Assembly: GCF_027487935.1 (NCBI RefSeq)
Contig: NZ_JAIYCP010000032.1
Location: 1-43,256 of the forward strand
Length of the DNA stretch: 43,256 nucleotides
Direction of reading: 5' to 3'
Origin: Brevundimonas sp.
Lineage (GTDB): Bacteria > Pseudomonadota > Alphaproteobacteria > Caulobacterales > Caulobacteraceae
Shown: piece after piece, positions 28,115-39,797 of the stretch
Layout: each line of letters begins with the position of its first letter
How positions within the stretch are numbered: position 1 is the first letter of the stretch
Notes under the pieces: model-generated
The model's database searches: none
Told to the model about the DNA's origin: nothing
What the model saw: the letters and a program-made list of their open reading frames with translations, nothing else
Position numbers and translations under genes: made by a program

Positions 28115-28640
28115 ATCCCCCGCCCCGTCGCCCCAGCCCCGCGCTGACAACGGTTCTTCGATCCCGCCGCTCCCCGACCTGCCGTCACCGGGCGGTTCGC
28201 CGTCTGCCCCGGTGCGTGCCGCAGCGTCCCCGGCACCCGGCGCGCGCGGTCTGTCGACCCTGTCATCGGATCTCCAGTTCGACGGCAGTATCTCGGGCGG
28301 CGGCGATCTTCAGATTGACGGCGCGGTCAAGGGCGACGTCCGTGTCGGCCGGCTGATCGTCGGTGAGACCGGTGCGGTCGAGGGCAATGTCTCGGCCGAC
28401 TATGTCGAGGTCCGCGGCCGCGTCGTCGGCGGCATCTCGGGCAAACAGGTCAAGCTGATCGCTACGGCCTATGTCGACGGCGACATCACCGCTGAACAGA
28501 TGTCGATCGATATCGGTGCCTATTTCCAGGGCCGCGTCCTGCAGGGCCGCCGTGAAGCTCCGGCTCCCGCACCGGCCCCGCGCCCGGTTGCGCAAGAGCC
28601 CGCGCCGCAGATCATCGACATGAAGGGTCCTTCGGCCTGA
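28098..28640 (+). CDS. bacA: Bactofilin
   Basis: Cytoskeletal polymer that places cell-wall enzymes. 180 residues beginning MFNKTKSPAP from a TTG start (28098) inside the end of the M23 gene; GGAGA precedes it and no other start fits. A Pro/Ala/Ser-rich N-tail to about residue 50, then the beta-helix repeats (LQFDGSISGGGDLQIDGAVK, VEGNVSADYVEVRGRVVGG), and a Pro/Ala-rich C-tail. The rare start and overlap suggest tightly coupled expression. Confidence 0.93.
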   Translation: MFNKTKSPAPSPQPRADNGSSIPPLPDLPSPGGSPSAPVRAAASPAPGARGLSTLSSDLQFDGSISGGGDLQIDGAVKGDVRVGRLIVGETGAVEGNVSADYVEVRGRVVGGISGKQVKLIATAYVDGDITAEQMSIDIGAYFQGRVLQGRREAPAPAPAPRPVAQEPAPQIIDMKGPSA

Positions 28641-28660
28641 TCCATCAGGTCTGAAAGACA

Positions 28661-28692
28661 AAAGGCCCCGGATCGCTCCGGGGCCTTTTTTC
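28661..28692 (+). terminator. Strong intrinsic terminator between bactofilin and prfB
   Basis: AAAGGCCCCGGA (28661-28672), loop TCGC, TCCGGGGCCTTT (28677-28688) and a T-run to 28691. The A-run on the other side makes it work in both directions, which fits the convergent bacA and prfB genes. It is the clearest terminator in the window. Confidence 0.95.
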
Positions 28693-29814
28693 TAGTCGAC
28701 GGTCGATCCGCGCGTCTCGCCGACCCGCGCAGCCAGCGCGGCCCCCATGAACAGGTCCAGATCGCCGTCCAGCACGCCCTGGGTGTCCGAGGTCTCGACG
28801 TTGGTCCGCAGGTCCTTGACCATCTGATAGGGCTGCAGGACGTAGGACCGGATCTGGTGACCCCAGCCGATATCGGTCTTGGCGTCGGCTACGGCCTGGG
28901 CCGCGGCCTCACGCCGTTGCAGTTCCAGTTCATAAAGGCGCGCCCGCAGCATCTTCCACGCCTGTTCGCGGTTCTGGTGCTGCGACCGGCCCGCCTGACA
29001 GGCCACCACGGTATTGGTCGGAATGTGCGTCAGGCGGACAGCCGAATCCGTCTTGTTGATGTGCTGACCGCCCGAGCCCGAGGCGCGGTAGGTGTCAGTA
29101 CGCACGTCCGACGGATTGATGTCGATCTCGATGGCATCATCCACCACCGGCGACACCCCGATCGAGGCGAAGGAGGTGTGCCGCTTGGCTGCCGCGTCAT
29201 AGGGGCTGATGCGAACCAGCCGGTGCACGCCCGATTCCGACTTCAACCATCCATAGGCGTTCGGCCCGGTGATCAGGATAGTGGCCGACTTGATGCCGGC
29301 CTGATCGCCCGATTCCTCGGCCTCCAGCTCGACCTCATAGCCGTGCGCCCGGGCCCAGCGGCTGTACATGCGCAGCAGCATACCGGCCCAGTCGCAGGAC
29401 TCGGTCCCGCCGGCACCGGAGTTCACCTCAAGATAGGCGTCATTACCGTCAGCCTCGCCCGACAGCAGCGCCTCCAGCTCGGCTCGCCCGGCGCGCTCCT
29501 TGATGGCCTTCAGCGAGCTGCGCGCCTCCTCCAGCGTCGCCTCGTCGCCTTCCTCGTCGGCCATGTCGGCGAGCATGACACCCTCCTCCAGACCGGTTTC
29601 CATCGCGCGGACGGTGTCAATCTGGGCGGCCAGCCGCGACCGGTCGCGTGAGACGGCCTGGGCCGCCTCGGGATCGTTCCAGAGCGTCGGGTCCTCGACC
29701 CGGGCGTTCAGCTCATCGAGTTTTCGAAGCGCGACATCCCAGTCAAAGACGCCTCCTGAGCAGAGCGATGCTCTGCTCGATGTCGGCCTTCATGGCCTCA
29801 ACATCCGGTCTCAT
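28692..29814 (-). CDS. prfB: Peptide chain release factor 2, with programmed +1 frameshift
   Basis: Terminates translation at UGA and UAA. Translation starts at ATG 29814 ([20 protein letters not shown] upstream), runs 23 codons to CTT then meets TGA (29745-29743). AGGAGG lies three bases before the CTT, and CTT TGA C is the classic RF2 shift site. After a +1 shift the frame continues [13 protein letters not shown] to the TAG at 28692, giving 373 residues. The GGQ motif is [15 protein letters not shown]. The stop-codon recognition tripeptide reads SPY where E. coli has SPF. A gene finder without frameshift handling would start wrongly at 29603. Confidence 0.96.
29743..29757 (-). promoter_or_regulatory. 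prfB frameshift site
   Basis: Minus strand AGGAGG (29757-29752), CGT, CTT, TGA (29745-29743), then C. Same spacing as in E. coli: Shine-Dalgarno-like pause 3 bases before the slippery CUU and an in-frame UGA followed by C. It lets RF2 control its own synthesis. Confidence 0.95.
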
Positions 29815-29958
29815 CGCGAACTCCTGCGATACAAAAGTGAGGCGCGGACATAGGACGCGCCGGGGTGGGTGGCTAGTGGCTCGCGGTCGTGATTGCCGCT
29901 TTACCGTCGCCGGAAGAGCGACGCTGTCTGCGCGGCCCGGCAGGCGTCGACCAGCCTA

Positions 29959-32376
<2,418 letters not shown>

Positions 32377-32410
32377 CTGATACTCCGAAAGACGGACTCG
32401 CCGGATTCGT

Positions 32411-33154
32411 TTAGCCCGCGTCGGAGGCCCCGGCTAGAGCCGTGACGCGACGGTTCAGCTCCTGTCGCGCGGCGGCCACGACATCGGCGTCCATATCGCC
32501 CTGCCCGGATCCTCCCTGGCCGACCATCCAGCGCAGATAGTCATCCGGCGGCTCGGCCCACGGCCGTCCGCGATGTTTGCCGAACGGAATCCGGTCCAGC
32601 CGCCGCGGTTCATTGGTCCAGGCCAGCATCTGCTCGACCGTGGCGACCTTCAGCATGTCGATCAGCAGATGCGCCGTCACCCAGGCGTCCGGCCCCGCCC
32701 GATGCGCCGGATCGGCCAGCGCCGTATCCAGCCGCAGGCCGCGCCAGTACCGCAGCACCTGATTGGAATGCCCCGGCGCCTCGGGCCAGACGTTCTTCGC
32801 CGCCCGCACAGTGCAGATCCACGGCAGGCCGCCATGGGCCGTATCGGCGATAAACCCCCGCTCGAACCGCGCCGAATGCGCCACCATCACATCGGCGGGC
32901 GTCGGCAGAAACATCTCGCGCAGCCGGTACTCATCACAGTGCGGATCGTCGTCGCAGAAATGCTCTGGCGTCAGGTGGTGCACCGCCATGGCGTGAAACG
33001 AGATCTCGCCCCGCGGCCGGAACAGCTTCGTCACGGGCGGCAGCGCGACCCAGCCCCCCGCGCCATCGGGCACGACATCGACGATCCCGACCTCAAGGAT
33101 CTCGGCGGACCGGTCTCCACCGGAGGTTTCCAGATCAACGACACGCAGGCGCAT
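32411..33154 (-). CDS. exoX: DEDDh 3'-5' exonuclease, ExoX-like
   Basis: DnaQ-fold exonuclease. 247 residues; ExoI motif Asp7/Glu9 (VDLET), ExoIII His151-x4-Asp156 (HRAGPDAW). At motif ExoII the usual Asp is Glu98 (HSARFERGF). C-terminal segment PFGKHRGRPWAEPPDDYLRWM matches the ExoX tail (FGK.RG....DYLRW), supporting ExoX rather than DNA polymerase epsilon. The Asp to Glu change may alter metal binding; whether it is active cannot be told. 34 bases separate it from the PBP1A start. Confidence 0.85.
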   Translation of the reverse strand: MRLRVVDLETSGGDRSAEILEVGIVDVVPDGAGGWVALPPVTKLFRPRGEISFHAMAVHHLTPEHFCDDDPHCDEYRLREMFLPTPADVMVAHSARFERGFIADTAHGGLPWICTVRAAKNVWPEAPGHSNQVLRYWRGLRLDTALADPAHRAGPDAWVTAHLLIDMLKVATVEQMLAWTNEPRRLDRIPFGKHRGRPWAEPPDDYLRWMVGQGGSGQGDMDADVVAAARQELNRRVTALAGASDAG

Positions 33155-33209
33155 CGAAATCAGATAGCGCTTTCAGCCCCGGCGCGCACCCGGTTCCGCC
33201 CGTAAACGA

Positions 33210-34445
33210 TCAGGGCTGGCCCTGCGCTCCGCCCACCGAGGCCATCTGCAGCGTGCCCGAGGGTTCGCGGAAATAGCGGTCGATGCCTTCGGCCACCGCC
33301 CGCATCAGGCGGCGGCGCGCGCGGCTGTCATTCAGCAGTCGCTCGTCCTCGGGATTGGTGATGAAGCCCATCTCCAGCAGGACAGCGGGCACATCGGGGG
33401 CCAGCAAGACGGCCAGGCCGGCGTCGCGGTGGCTGCGGCGCAGCATGGGATGGTCGGCACCCTCCAGCTCGCCCAGCAGGGTGCGGGCCAGCTGGGCCGA
33501 CCGGTTCTGGGTGGCGCGCTGGGTCATGTCCAGCAGGATGCGGTCAACCGAGGGGTCGCGCCCCGGCAGGTTCAGGCTTCGGTGCCAGTTTTCGCCGCGC
33601 GTGAACTCGCGCACGGCCCGGCCCGCGCCCTGTTCGGACAGGGTGTAGACGCTGGCGCCTCGCGTGGCCGGGTCGGCGCCGGCGTCGGCATGCAGGCTGA
33701 TGAACAGGTCTGCATCGGCCTGACGGGCGATGGCGACGCGGCGGTAGAGGGCGACATAGGTGTCGCTGTCCCGCGTCAGGCGGACCCGGTAACGGCCGGT
33801 GCCTTCGAGCTCACGCTTCAGATCGAGCGCTGCGGCAAGGGTGATGGCGCTCTCACGACTTTCCGCCCCGGTGGCACCCGGATCCCGGCCACCGTGACCG
33901 GCGTCAATGAAAATGAGCGGACGGGTGTTCGGGCGGTCGGCACGACGGGATGAGGTTGACGGAGCCCGGGGCGGACGTGCCGTCGGAGCGCGCCCGACCG
34001 CCTTGAGGTCGATCACATAGCGGAAATGGCCAATGCCGTCGCCGGGCGGCAGCAGAAAGCGGCGTTCGATCTCGGCACTGGTCGCAAGGTCGAGCTCCAC
34101 CCGCGAAGTCGCGCCTGCGCCGGTCACCCGCCAGCCGCGGACCAGACCCGTGCCTCTGCCGTTCAGACCGCGACCGGGCGAGACTCCAGCCAGCGACAAC
34201 ACCACCCGGCCGTTATCACCGGGCTGGATCACCTGTCCGCGCGATGTCCGGTCGAGGTCCAGGACGATCCGGGTGTGTTCGGAATCGCCGCCGAGGCGGA
34301 CGCGCAGCACCTCGCCGACGGCTCCGGAAGCCAGACCGCGACCGGCTGTCAGCAGGACAAAGCAGATGACGACGAAGGCCATCGCCGTCATCGCCCATTC
34401 GCGAACGCGCCACTGCGCCAGATTGATACGTGACCGGCCGTACAT
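33210..34445 (-). CDS. amiC: N-acetylmuramoyl-L-alanine amidase, AmiC type
   Basis: Zinc amidase that splits septal peptidoglycan. 411 residues: an N-terminal hydrophobic segment (about 17-40) as signal or anchor, an AMIN domain (about 45-150), a Ser/Arg/Pro linker, then Amidase_3 with zinc ligands His184 (DAGHGG), Glu198 and His252 (SLHADAG) and catalytic Glu in LLEMGFITNP. AGGTGG precedes the ATG. Its neighbours PBP1A and the M23-bactofilin genes fit cell-wall growth and division. Confidence 0.94.
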   Translation of the reverse strand: MYGRSRINLAQWRVREWAMTAMAFVVICFVLLTAGRGLASGAVGEVLRVRLGGDSEHTRIVLDLDRTSRGQVIQPGDNGRVVLSLAGVSPGRGLNGRGTGLVRGWRVTGAGATSRVELDLATSAEIERRFLLPPGDGIGHFRYVIDLKAVGRAPTARPPRAPSTSSRRADRPNTRPLIFIDAGHGGRDPGATGAESRESAITLAAALDLKRELEGTGRYRVRLTRDSDTYVALYRRVAIARQADADLFISLHADAGADPATRGASVYTLSEQGAGRAVREFTRGENWHRSLNLPGRDPSVDRILLDMTQRATQNRSAQLARTLLGELEGADHPMLRRSHRDAGLAVLLAPDVPAVLLEMGFITNPEDERLLNDSRARRRLMRAVAEGIDRYFREPSGTLQMASVGGAQGQP

Positions 34446-34884
34446 TTTGACGGAGACCCACCTTTTTGGTTGAGCCCATGATGCGGCAACGTCGTCGCCA
34501 ATCGGTTAAGGCGCATTCGGCTTTTAATTCGCGATGGGCAGGCCTATGCTTGGTCTGCTCGCGAACGATCGCGTCCCCTGAACCTTCAGGCTTGGGCGCG
34601 CCCTCTTCGCGGCATGACTTTCACTGATCCGAGAGCCGGCCGGTTACCCCCGCCGATTCGACGACCGGGTCCGGGACGCCCTTCGACGGCGCGTCCGGAT
34701 CCAGGACCATATTGAACCCCCATGGGCCTTTTCGCCTGCGCTCCCTTCCGGTTTGAAACAACCGACATCTGCCGCGGCCTTCGCCGCGGCGACGGGATGA
34801 CGCCTGCGCCTGCCCGCAATCCCATTCGGCGAGCCGCCTTGCCCCTTCGCGGGGATGGCCGTGCGCGCCAGAGAGAACTGTTCC
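34446..34884. promoter_or_regulatory. Long intergenic region with candidate structured 5' leader of rne
   Basis: 439 bases between the divergent amiC and rne genes. It holds several GC-rich stems on the plus strand, the clearest being GCCGCGGC (34771-34778), loop CTTC, GCCGCGGC (34783-34790), and GGACGC (34674-34679) with GCGTCC (34691-34696). I see no good ORF. RNase E is known in other bacteria to regulate itself through its 5' leader, so this is probably the rne leader plus both promoters; I cannot fix the start sites. Confidence 0.45.
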
Positions 34885-37518
34885 ATGTCAAAAACCATGT
34901 TGATCGATGCGGCGCATCCCGAGGAGACCCGGGTCGCCATCGTCGAGGGCCGTCAGGTCGAGGAATTCGACTTTGAATCCCGTGCGAAGCGCCAGCTTCG
35001 CGGCAATATCTATCTTGCCAAGGTCGTTCGCGTAGAGCCCAGCCTGCAGGCGGCTTTCGTGGAGTACGGCGGTAACCGCCACGGCTTCCTCGCCTTCAGC
35101 GAAATCCACCCCGATTATTACCAGATCCCGGTCGCCGACCGCGAAGCCATCATGGCCGAAGCGCATTCGGACGACGACGATCACGAAGAGCATGCTCGCG
35201 AGGGTGACGACGAATCCGAAGGCGGCATGGCCGAGGAAGAGCGGCTCAAGCGCCGCCTGATGCGCCGCTACAAGATCCAGGACGTCATCAAGCGTCGCCA
35301 GGTCATGCTGGTCCAGGTCGTCAAGGACGAGCGCGGCGGCAAGGGTGCGGCCCTGACCACCTGGCTGTCGCTGGCCGGCCGCTACTGTGTGCTCATGCCC
35401 AATACCGGCAAGGGCGGCGGCATCTCGCGCAAGATCACCCAGGCCACCGACCGCAAACGTCTGAAAGCCGCCGCAGCGGCCCTGCATGTGCCCCAGGGCA
35501 TGGGGCTGATCATCCGCACCGCCGGTGCCAAACGCACCAAGGCCGAGATCAAGCGCGACTACGAATATCTGCTGCGCCTGTGGGAAACGATCCGCGAAAC
35601 CACGCTGAAGTCGAACGCGCCCTCGGTCATCTATGAGGAGGAAAACCTCGTTCGTCGCGCTGTCCGCGACATGTTCGACAAGGATTTCGACGGCATTCAG
35701 GTCGAGGGCGTAGAGGGCTTCAGGGAGGCCCGTGACTTCATGCGCGTGCTTATGCCTGCGCAGTCGAAAAAGGTGCATCTCTACCAGGGGGCCCGGCCGC
35801 TGTTCGCGACCAACGGTATCGAAGAGATGCTGACCCAGATCCATCAGCCGGTCGTGCCCCTGCACTCCGGCGGCTATCTGGTCATCAACCAGACCGAGGC
35901 ACTGGTCGCTATCGACGTGAACTCGGGTCGCTCCACCAAGGAACGCAACGTCGAGGCCACTGCCACCAAGACCAATATGGAGGCCGCCGTTGAGGCCGCC
36001 CGCCAGCTGCGTCTGCGCGACCTCGCCGGCCTGATCGTCATCGACTTCATCGACATGGATGAGTCGAAGAACAACCGCGCCGTCGAAAAGGCCCTGAAGG
36101 ACGCGCTGGCCAAGGACCGTGCCCGCATCCAGATGGGCCGCATCTCGGGCTTCGGCCTGATGGAAATCAGCCGCCAGCGCCGCCGCCTCGGCGTCATCGA
36201 GGGGGCTACCGAGGTTTGCCCTCACTGCCAGGGTGCCGGGCGGGTCCGGTCCGCCGAGAGCGCTGCCCTGATGACCCTTCGGGCGGTTGACATCGAGGCC
36301 GGCAAGAACGGCGCGGGCTCGATCAATCTGCGCCTCTGCACCGCCGTGGCCCTCTACATCCTGAACCACAAGCGCGACTATCTGCAGCGCATGCTGGTCC
36401 AGCGCGGCCTGAACGTCGTCATTCTGATCGACGACAGTCTCGGCCAGGGCGAACATGCCGTCGAGCGAACTGAAACCAACGAGGATTTCGTCCCGCCCGA
36501 ACGCCCCGAAGCCTTCGTTGATCTGGACGACGATTTCGACGACAGCGACTTCGCTGATGAAGACGACGATGGTGAAGAGTTCATCGCCGACGATGACGCC
36601 GACGAGGATCGGGAAGACGCAGATGACGACGGGCCGCGCGAGCGGACCGAACGTGTCGAAGGCGAAGGTGGTCGCGGACGTGGCCGTCGTCGCCGGGGCG
36701 GACGTCGCGACAGTGCCGAAAACTCAACGGCCGAGGCCGGTGCAGGGCTTGCCGCGCCTGCCCTTATGGCCGGAGACGATGATGACGACAGCGAAAGCGG
36801 CCGCCGCCGTCGCCGGGGCCGCCGCGGCGGACGTCGGGTGCGTGAGGAAGGCGGCGAACGGGACGGGTTCACCTGGGTTCGCGGTCGGACTCCTTCGCTG
36901 GACGACCCCTACGTCTGGTTCGACCCGATCAATCCGGAGCGGACCGAGACAGTCGGAAGCGGTCCGGTCGCTGCGCGCCCTGCAGCCGACGTCGATGAGC
37001 GTCCCGAGAACGAAGGCGGCGGGGAACGCGGTCCCCGCTCGCGCCGTCGCCGGGGGCGCGGTCGCGGTCGCGACCGTGGCGCGGATCAGGGGCTGACCCA
37101 GGAGGCCAAGGTCGAGGCCCGCGCCACCAATGAAGGCATGCCGACGGACAGCTCGCCCGACACGCCGATGGCCGTGGTTGTCGAGGAAACCATCGAGGTT
37201 GCCCCCGTCACCCTCGCCGCGGAACCCAAGCGTCGTCGCGTGCGCCGCAAGGTCGCGACGGGAGACACAGCCGCAGAACCAAGCGCGGACGTCATGCCCG
37301 ACGAAGCCGAACCGATCGCCGAACCGGCTGTTCTGGACGTCACGCCGGAAGAAGCCGCGGCCGCACTCGAGGCACTGCCGGAGCCGATAGCCGCTGCTGT
37401 TTCCAAGCCAAAACCGGCCCCGCAGCCTGAGGTTGATGTCGCGGCCCTGATCGCCGAGGACCCGAACCAGATTGTGGCTCCGCCCGAGAAGCCCAAGCGC
37501 GGATGGTGGCGCCGCTGA
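34885..37518 (+). CDS. rne: Ribonuclease E
   Basis: Main endonuclease of mRNA decay and RNA processing. 877 residues from ATG 34885 (MSKTMLIDAAHPEETRV), GAGAGA before it. The S1 domain carries an acidic insert (about 92-120, HSDDDDHEEHAREGDDESEG). DNase I-like domain with magnesium-binding Asp in AIDVNSGRSTK and IDFIDMDESKNN; zinc-link CPHCQGAGRV. After about residue 530 the protein is disordered: an acidic stretch, then Arg/Gly-rich RNA-binding patches (GRGRRRRGGRR, GRRRRRGRRGGRR, RRRGRGRGRDRG), then EKPKRGWWRR at the very end, the known PNPase-binding tail of Caulobacter RNase E. Confidence 0.97.
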   Translation: MSKTMLIDAAHPEETRVAIVEGRQVEEFDFESRAKRQLRGNIYLAKVVRVEPSLQAAFVEYGGNRHGFLAFSEIHPDYYQIPVADREAIMAEAHSDDDDHEEHAREGDDESEGGMAEEERLKRRLMRRYKIQDVIKRRQVMLVQVVKDERGGKGAALTTWLSLAGRYCVLMPNTGKGGGISRKITQATDRKRLKAAAAALHVPQGMGLIIRTAGAKRTKAEIKRDYEYLLRLWETIRETTLKSNAPSVIYEEENLVRRAVRDMFDKDFDGIQVEGVEGFREARDFMRVLMPAQSKKVHLYQGARPLFATNGIEEMLTQIHQPVVPLHSGGYLVINQTEALVAIDVNSGRSTKERNVEATATKTNMEAAVEAARQLRLRDLAGLIVIDFIDMDESKNNRAVEKALKDALAKDRARIQMGRISGFGLMEISRQRRRLGVIEGATEVCPHCQGAGRVRSAESAALMTLRAVDIEAGKNGAGSINLRLCTAVALYILNHKRDYLQRMLVQRGLNVVILIDDSLGQGEHAVERTETNEDFVPPERPEAFVDLDDDFDDSDFADEDDDGEEFIADDDADEDREDADDDGPRERTERVEGEGGRGRGRRRRGGRRDSAENSTAEAGAGLAAPALMAGDDDDDSESGRRRRRGRRGGRRVREEGGERDGFTWVRGRTPSLDDPYVWFDPINPERTETVGSGPVAARPAADVDERPENEGGGERGPRSRRRRGRGRGRDRGADQGLTQEAKVEARATNEGMPTDSSPDTPMAVVVEETIEVAPVTLAAEPKRRRVRRKVATGDTAAEPSADVMPDEAEPIAEPAVLDVTPEEAAAALEALPEPIAAAVSKPKPAPQPEVDVAALIAEDPNQIVAPPEKPKRGWWRR

Positions 37519-37579
37519 AAGGCCGTGATTAGGTTGTGAGGATCGGTGCGGGGGGTGTTTTGGGTATGAGGAGTTCGTT

Positions 37580-38989
37580 TTGAACTGGTTATCCCGCAGC
37601 GTCTTCCGCACGACCGGTGCCATTGCCGCCGTCATGGTCGGGCTGGCGACGGGCTCGCCTGCCTCGGCCCAGAACGCGATCCGGGATACCGAGATCGAGG
37701 GCATCATTCACGAATGGTCCGCCCCGGTATTCACCGCCATGGGACTGGAACCGTCCGAGGTCGAGATCCTGCTCATCAACGATAACGACCTGAACGCCTT
37801 CGCGACCCGCGGCCGGATCATGGGCGTAAACACCGGCCTGATCCTCAGAACCCGTTCGCCCAATGAACTGCTCGGCGTGATTGCGCACGAGGCCGGCCAC
37901 ATCAAGAATCGCCATACCCTGCGTGACGGAGCCCAGGGTGCCGCCATGCAGCCCATGCTCATGACCATGGCGCTGGGTGCCCTGGCCCTCGCGGCAGGGT
38001 CACCCCAGGCCGGCGCCGTCCTTCTCGGCAACAGCCAGTATTTCGGCACCCTCAGCGCCCTGCGCTACATGACCCATCAGGAAGGCGAGGCCGACAATAC
38101 GGGGGCCCGGGCCCTGGAGAATGCCGGCGAGTCGGGCCGCGGCTTGGTGAATTTCTTCGAGAATTTCCGCTCGCAGGAGGTGTTCTCCGACGCCCGCCGC
38201 TTCCCCTATTTCCGCAGCCATCCGCTGTCATCTGACCGGATCGAGAATCTGCGCCGCTTTGTCTCCGAACAGTCCAACTACCATCGTACAGACAGTCCGG
38301 AACGGATCGCCCAGCACGCACTGATTCTCGCCAAGATCCACGCCTTCATGGACGATCCGATCCAGACCCTTCGCGACTATCCAGAGAGCGATGTGTCCCT
38401 GCCCGGCCGCTATGCCCGTTCGATCGCCTGGTATCGCGACGGCCAGACCGAGAAGGCGCTGAACGCGGTTGACGCTCTTCTGACCGAACAGCCGGACAAT
38501 CCGTACTTCTGGGAGTTGCGGGGTCAGATCCTGTTCGAAGAGGGCCGGCCCGCTGAGGCCATCGGCGCGCACCGGCGGTCGGTCGAGCTGCGGCCGGACG
38601 CCCCCCTGCTGCGCATCAATCTGGCCCATGCCCTGATCGAAACCCATGATCCGGCGAATCTGGATCCCGCCATCGCCGAATTGAAGCGGGCCACGGCGCT
38701 GGAGAATGACAACACCATGGGGTGGCGGTTGTTGAGCCAGGCCTATGCCAGCCAGGGCAAGGAGGGTGAGGCGCGTCTCGCATCGGCCGAGATGTATTTC
38801 GCCGCCGGAGCCGAGGTTCAGGCCACGCAGTTCGCCCTGCGCGCCCGCGATATGCTGGACCCCGGGACGGCGGAATGGACCCGGGCCATGGACATTGTCT
38901 TCGCCTCGGGCGCAACACAGCAGGACATCGACGACGTCGACCGCCGCAACAGCCGCCGCGACCGCGGCGGCGTCATTCCCGCCAGTTGA
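37580..38989 (+). CDS. M48 metalloprotease with TPR repeats (BepA-like)
   Basis: Secreted zinc protease, probably periplasmic quality control of the outer membrane. 469 residues from TTG 37580 (MNWLSRSVFR) with GAGGAG upstream; signal peptide to about residue 31 (PASAQ). Zinc site HEAGH (103-107) with third ligand Glu168 in HQEGEAD. Hydrophobic stretch at 128-150. The C-terminal half (about 270-450) is TPR-like (NPYFWELRGQILFEEGRPAEA). E. coli BepA has the same layout. A run with the DsbA-like gene follows. Confidence 0.92.
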   Translation: MNWLSRSVFRTTGAIAAVMVGLATGSPASAQNAIRDTEIEGIIHEWSAPVFTAMGLEPSEVEILLINDNDLNAFATRGRIMGVNTGLILRTRSPNELLGVIAHEAGHIKNRHTLRDGAQGAAMQPMLMTMALGALALAAGSPQAGAVLLGNSQYFGTLSALRYMTHQEGEADNTGARALENAGESGRGLVNFFENFRSQEVFSDARRFPYFRSHPLSSDRIENLRRFVSEQSNYHRTDSPERIAQHALILAKIHAFMDDPIQTLRDYPESDVSLPGRYARSIAWYRDGQTEKALNAVDALLTEQPDNPYFWELRGQILFEEGRPAEAIGAHRRSVELRPDAPLLRINLAHALIETHDPANLDPAIAELKRATALENDNTMGWRLLSQAYASQGKEGEARLASAEMYFAAGAEVQATQFALRARDMLDPGTAEWTRAMDIVFASGATQQDIDDVDRRNSRRDRGGVIPAS

Positions 38990-39003
38990 CCTCGAGAGAC
39001 TGA

Positions 39004-39786
39004 ATGAACGACGCGCCTGATCCGAGCCCCGTCGCACCTGCCCGGGCCTTGTCGCCGAAATGGCTCAGCCTGACGGCCCTTTCGGTTTCGATCATCGCCT
39101 TGTTGCTCGCAGCCCTGCCCTACGCAAACGGGACCGGCGATTTCGGCGCAAGGGTTCGCAGCTATCTGCTGGCCCATCCGGAAGTGCTTGACGAGGTGGT
39201 TCGGGCGCGCGACGCGCGTGCCGCGACCGACCGCATGAGCGCGACGAATGCCGCCGCCAGCGCCAATCCGACCAGCCTGGCCGCCGGCCCCGGCGAACCC
39301 GCCTTCGGCCCATCGGATGCCAGGGTAACAGTGGTGCAGTTCTTCGACTACCGCTGTCCCTACTGCAAGAATGTGGCACCCGCTTACGTCTCGCTGATGC
39401 GCGCGCATCCGGATGTGCGGTTCATTTTCAAGGAATGGCCGATCCTTGATCAGGGAACCAGTGTGACGTCGCAGTACGCGGCGCGGGGTGCGCTCGCGGC
39501 CCATGCCCAGGGGCGCTATCTGGAGGTCCATAATGCCCTGATGGCTGAAGCGGCGCTGAGCCCCCAGGCGATCGACCGAATTCTGGCTGCCAACGGGGTC
39601 GATATGGCCCGGGCAAATCCCGCGCTACAGTCTCCTGCCATCTCCCGGATCCTTGCGGATGTGCATACGGGAGCCGCCACGCTCGGACTGGAAGGCACGC
39701 CGACCTTCTTCATCAATGGCCGCCTGACCGCCGGCAACAACCCGGCCGAGCTTGACCGCGCCATCCGGGCCGCCAAGGCCGGCTAG
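39004..39786 (+). CDS. DsbA family thiol oxidoreductase
   Basis: Membrane-anchored periplasmic protein of thioredoxin fold. 260 residues: one N-terminal anchor (about 20-40), short helical linker, then the domain with redox pair Cys118-Pro-Tyr-Cys121 (FFDYRCPYCKNVAP) and the cis-Pro loop LGLEGTPTFFING. It resembles Com1/ScsC-type oxidoreductases; whether it oxidises or isomerises disulfides is not visible. 14 bases after the M48 protease, so likely co-transcribed. Confidence 0.92.
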   Translation: MNDAPDPSPVAPARALSPKWLSLTALSVSIIALLLAALPYANGTGDFGARVRSYLLAHPEVLDEVVRARDARAATDRMSATNAAASANPTSLAAGPGEPAFGPSDARVTVVQFFDYRCPYCKNVAPAYVSLMRAHPDVRFIFKEWPILDQGTSVTSQYAARGALAAHAQGRYLEVHNALMAEAALSPQAIDRILAANGVDMARANPALQSPAISRILADVHTGAATLGLEGTPTFFINGRLTAGNNPAELDRAIRAAKAG

Positions 39787-39797
39787 CCCCCGGATCG

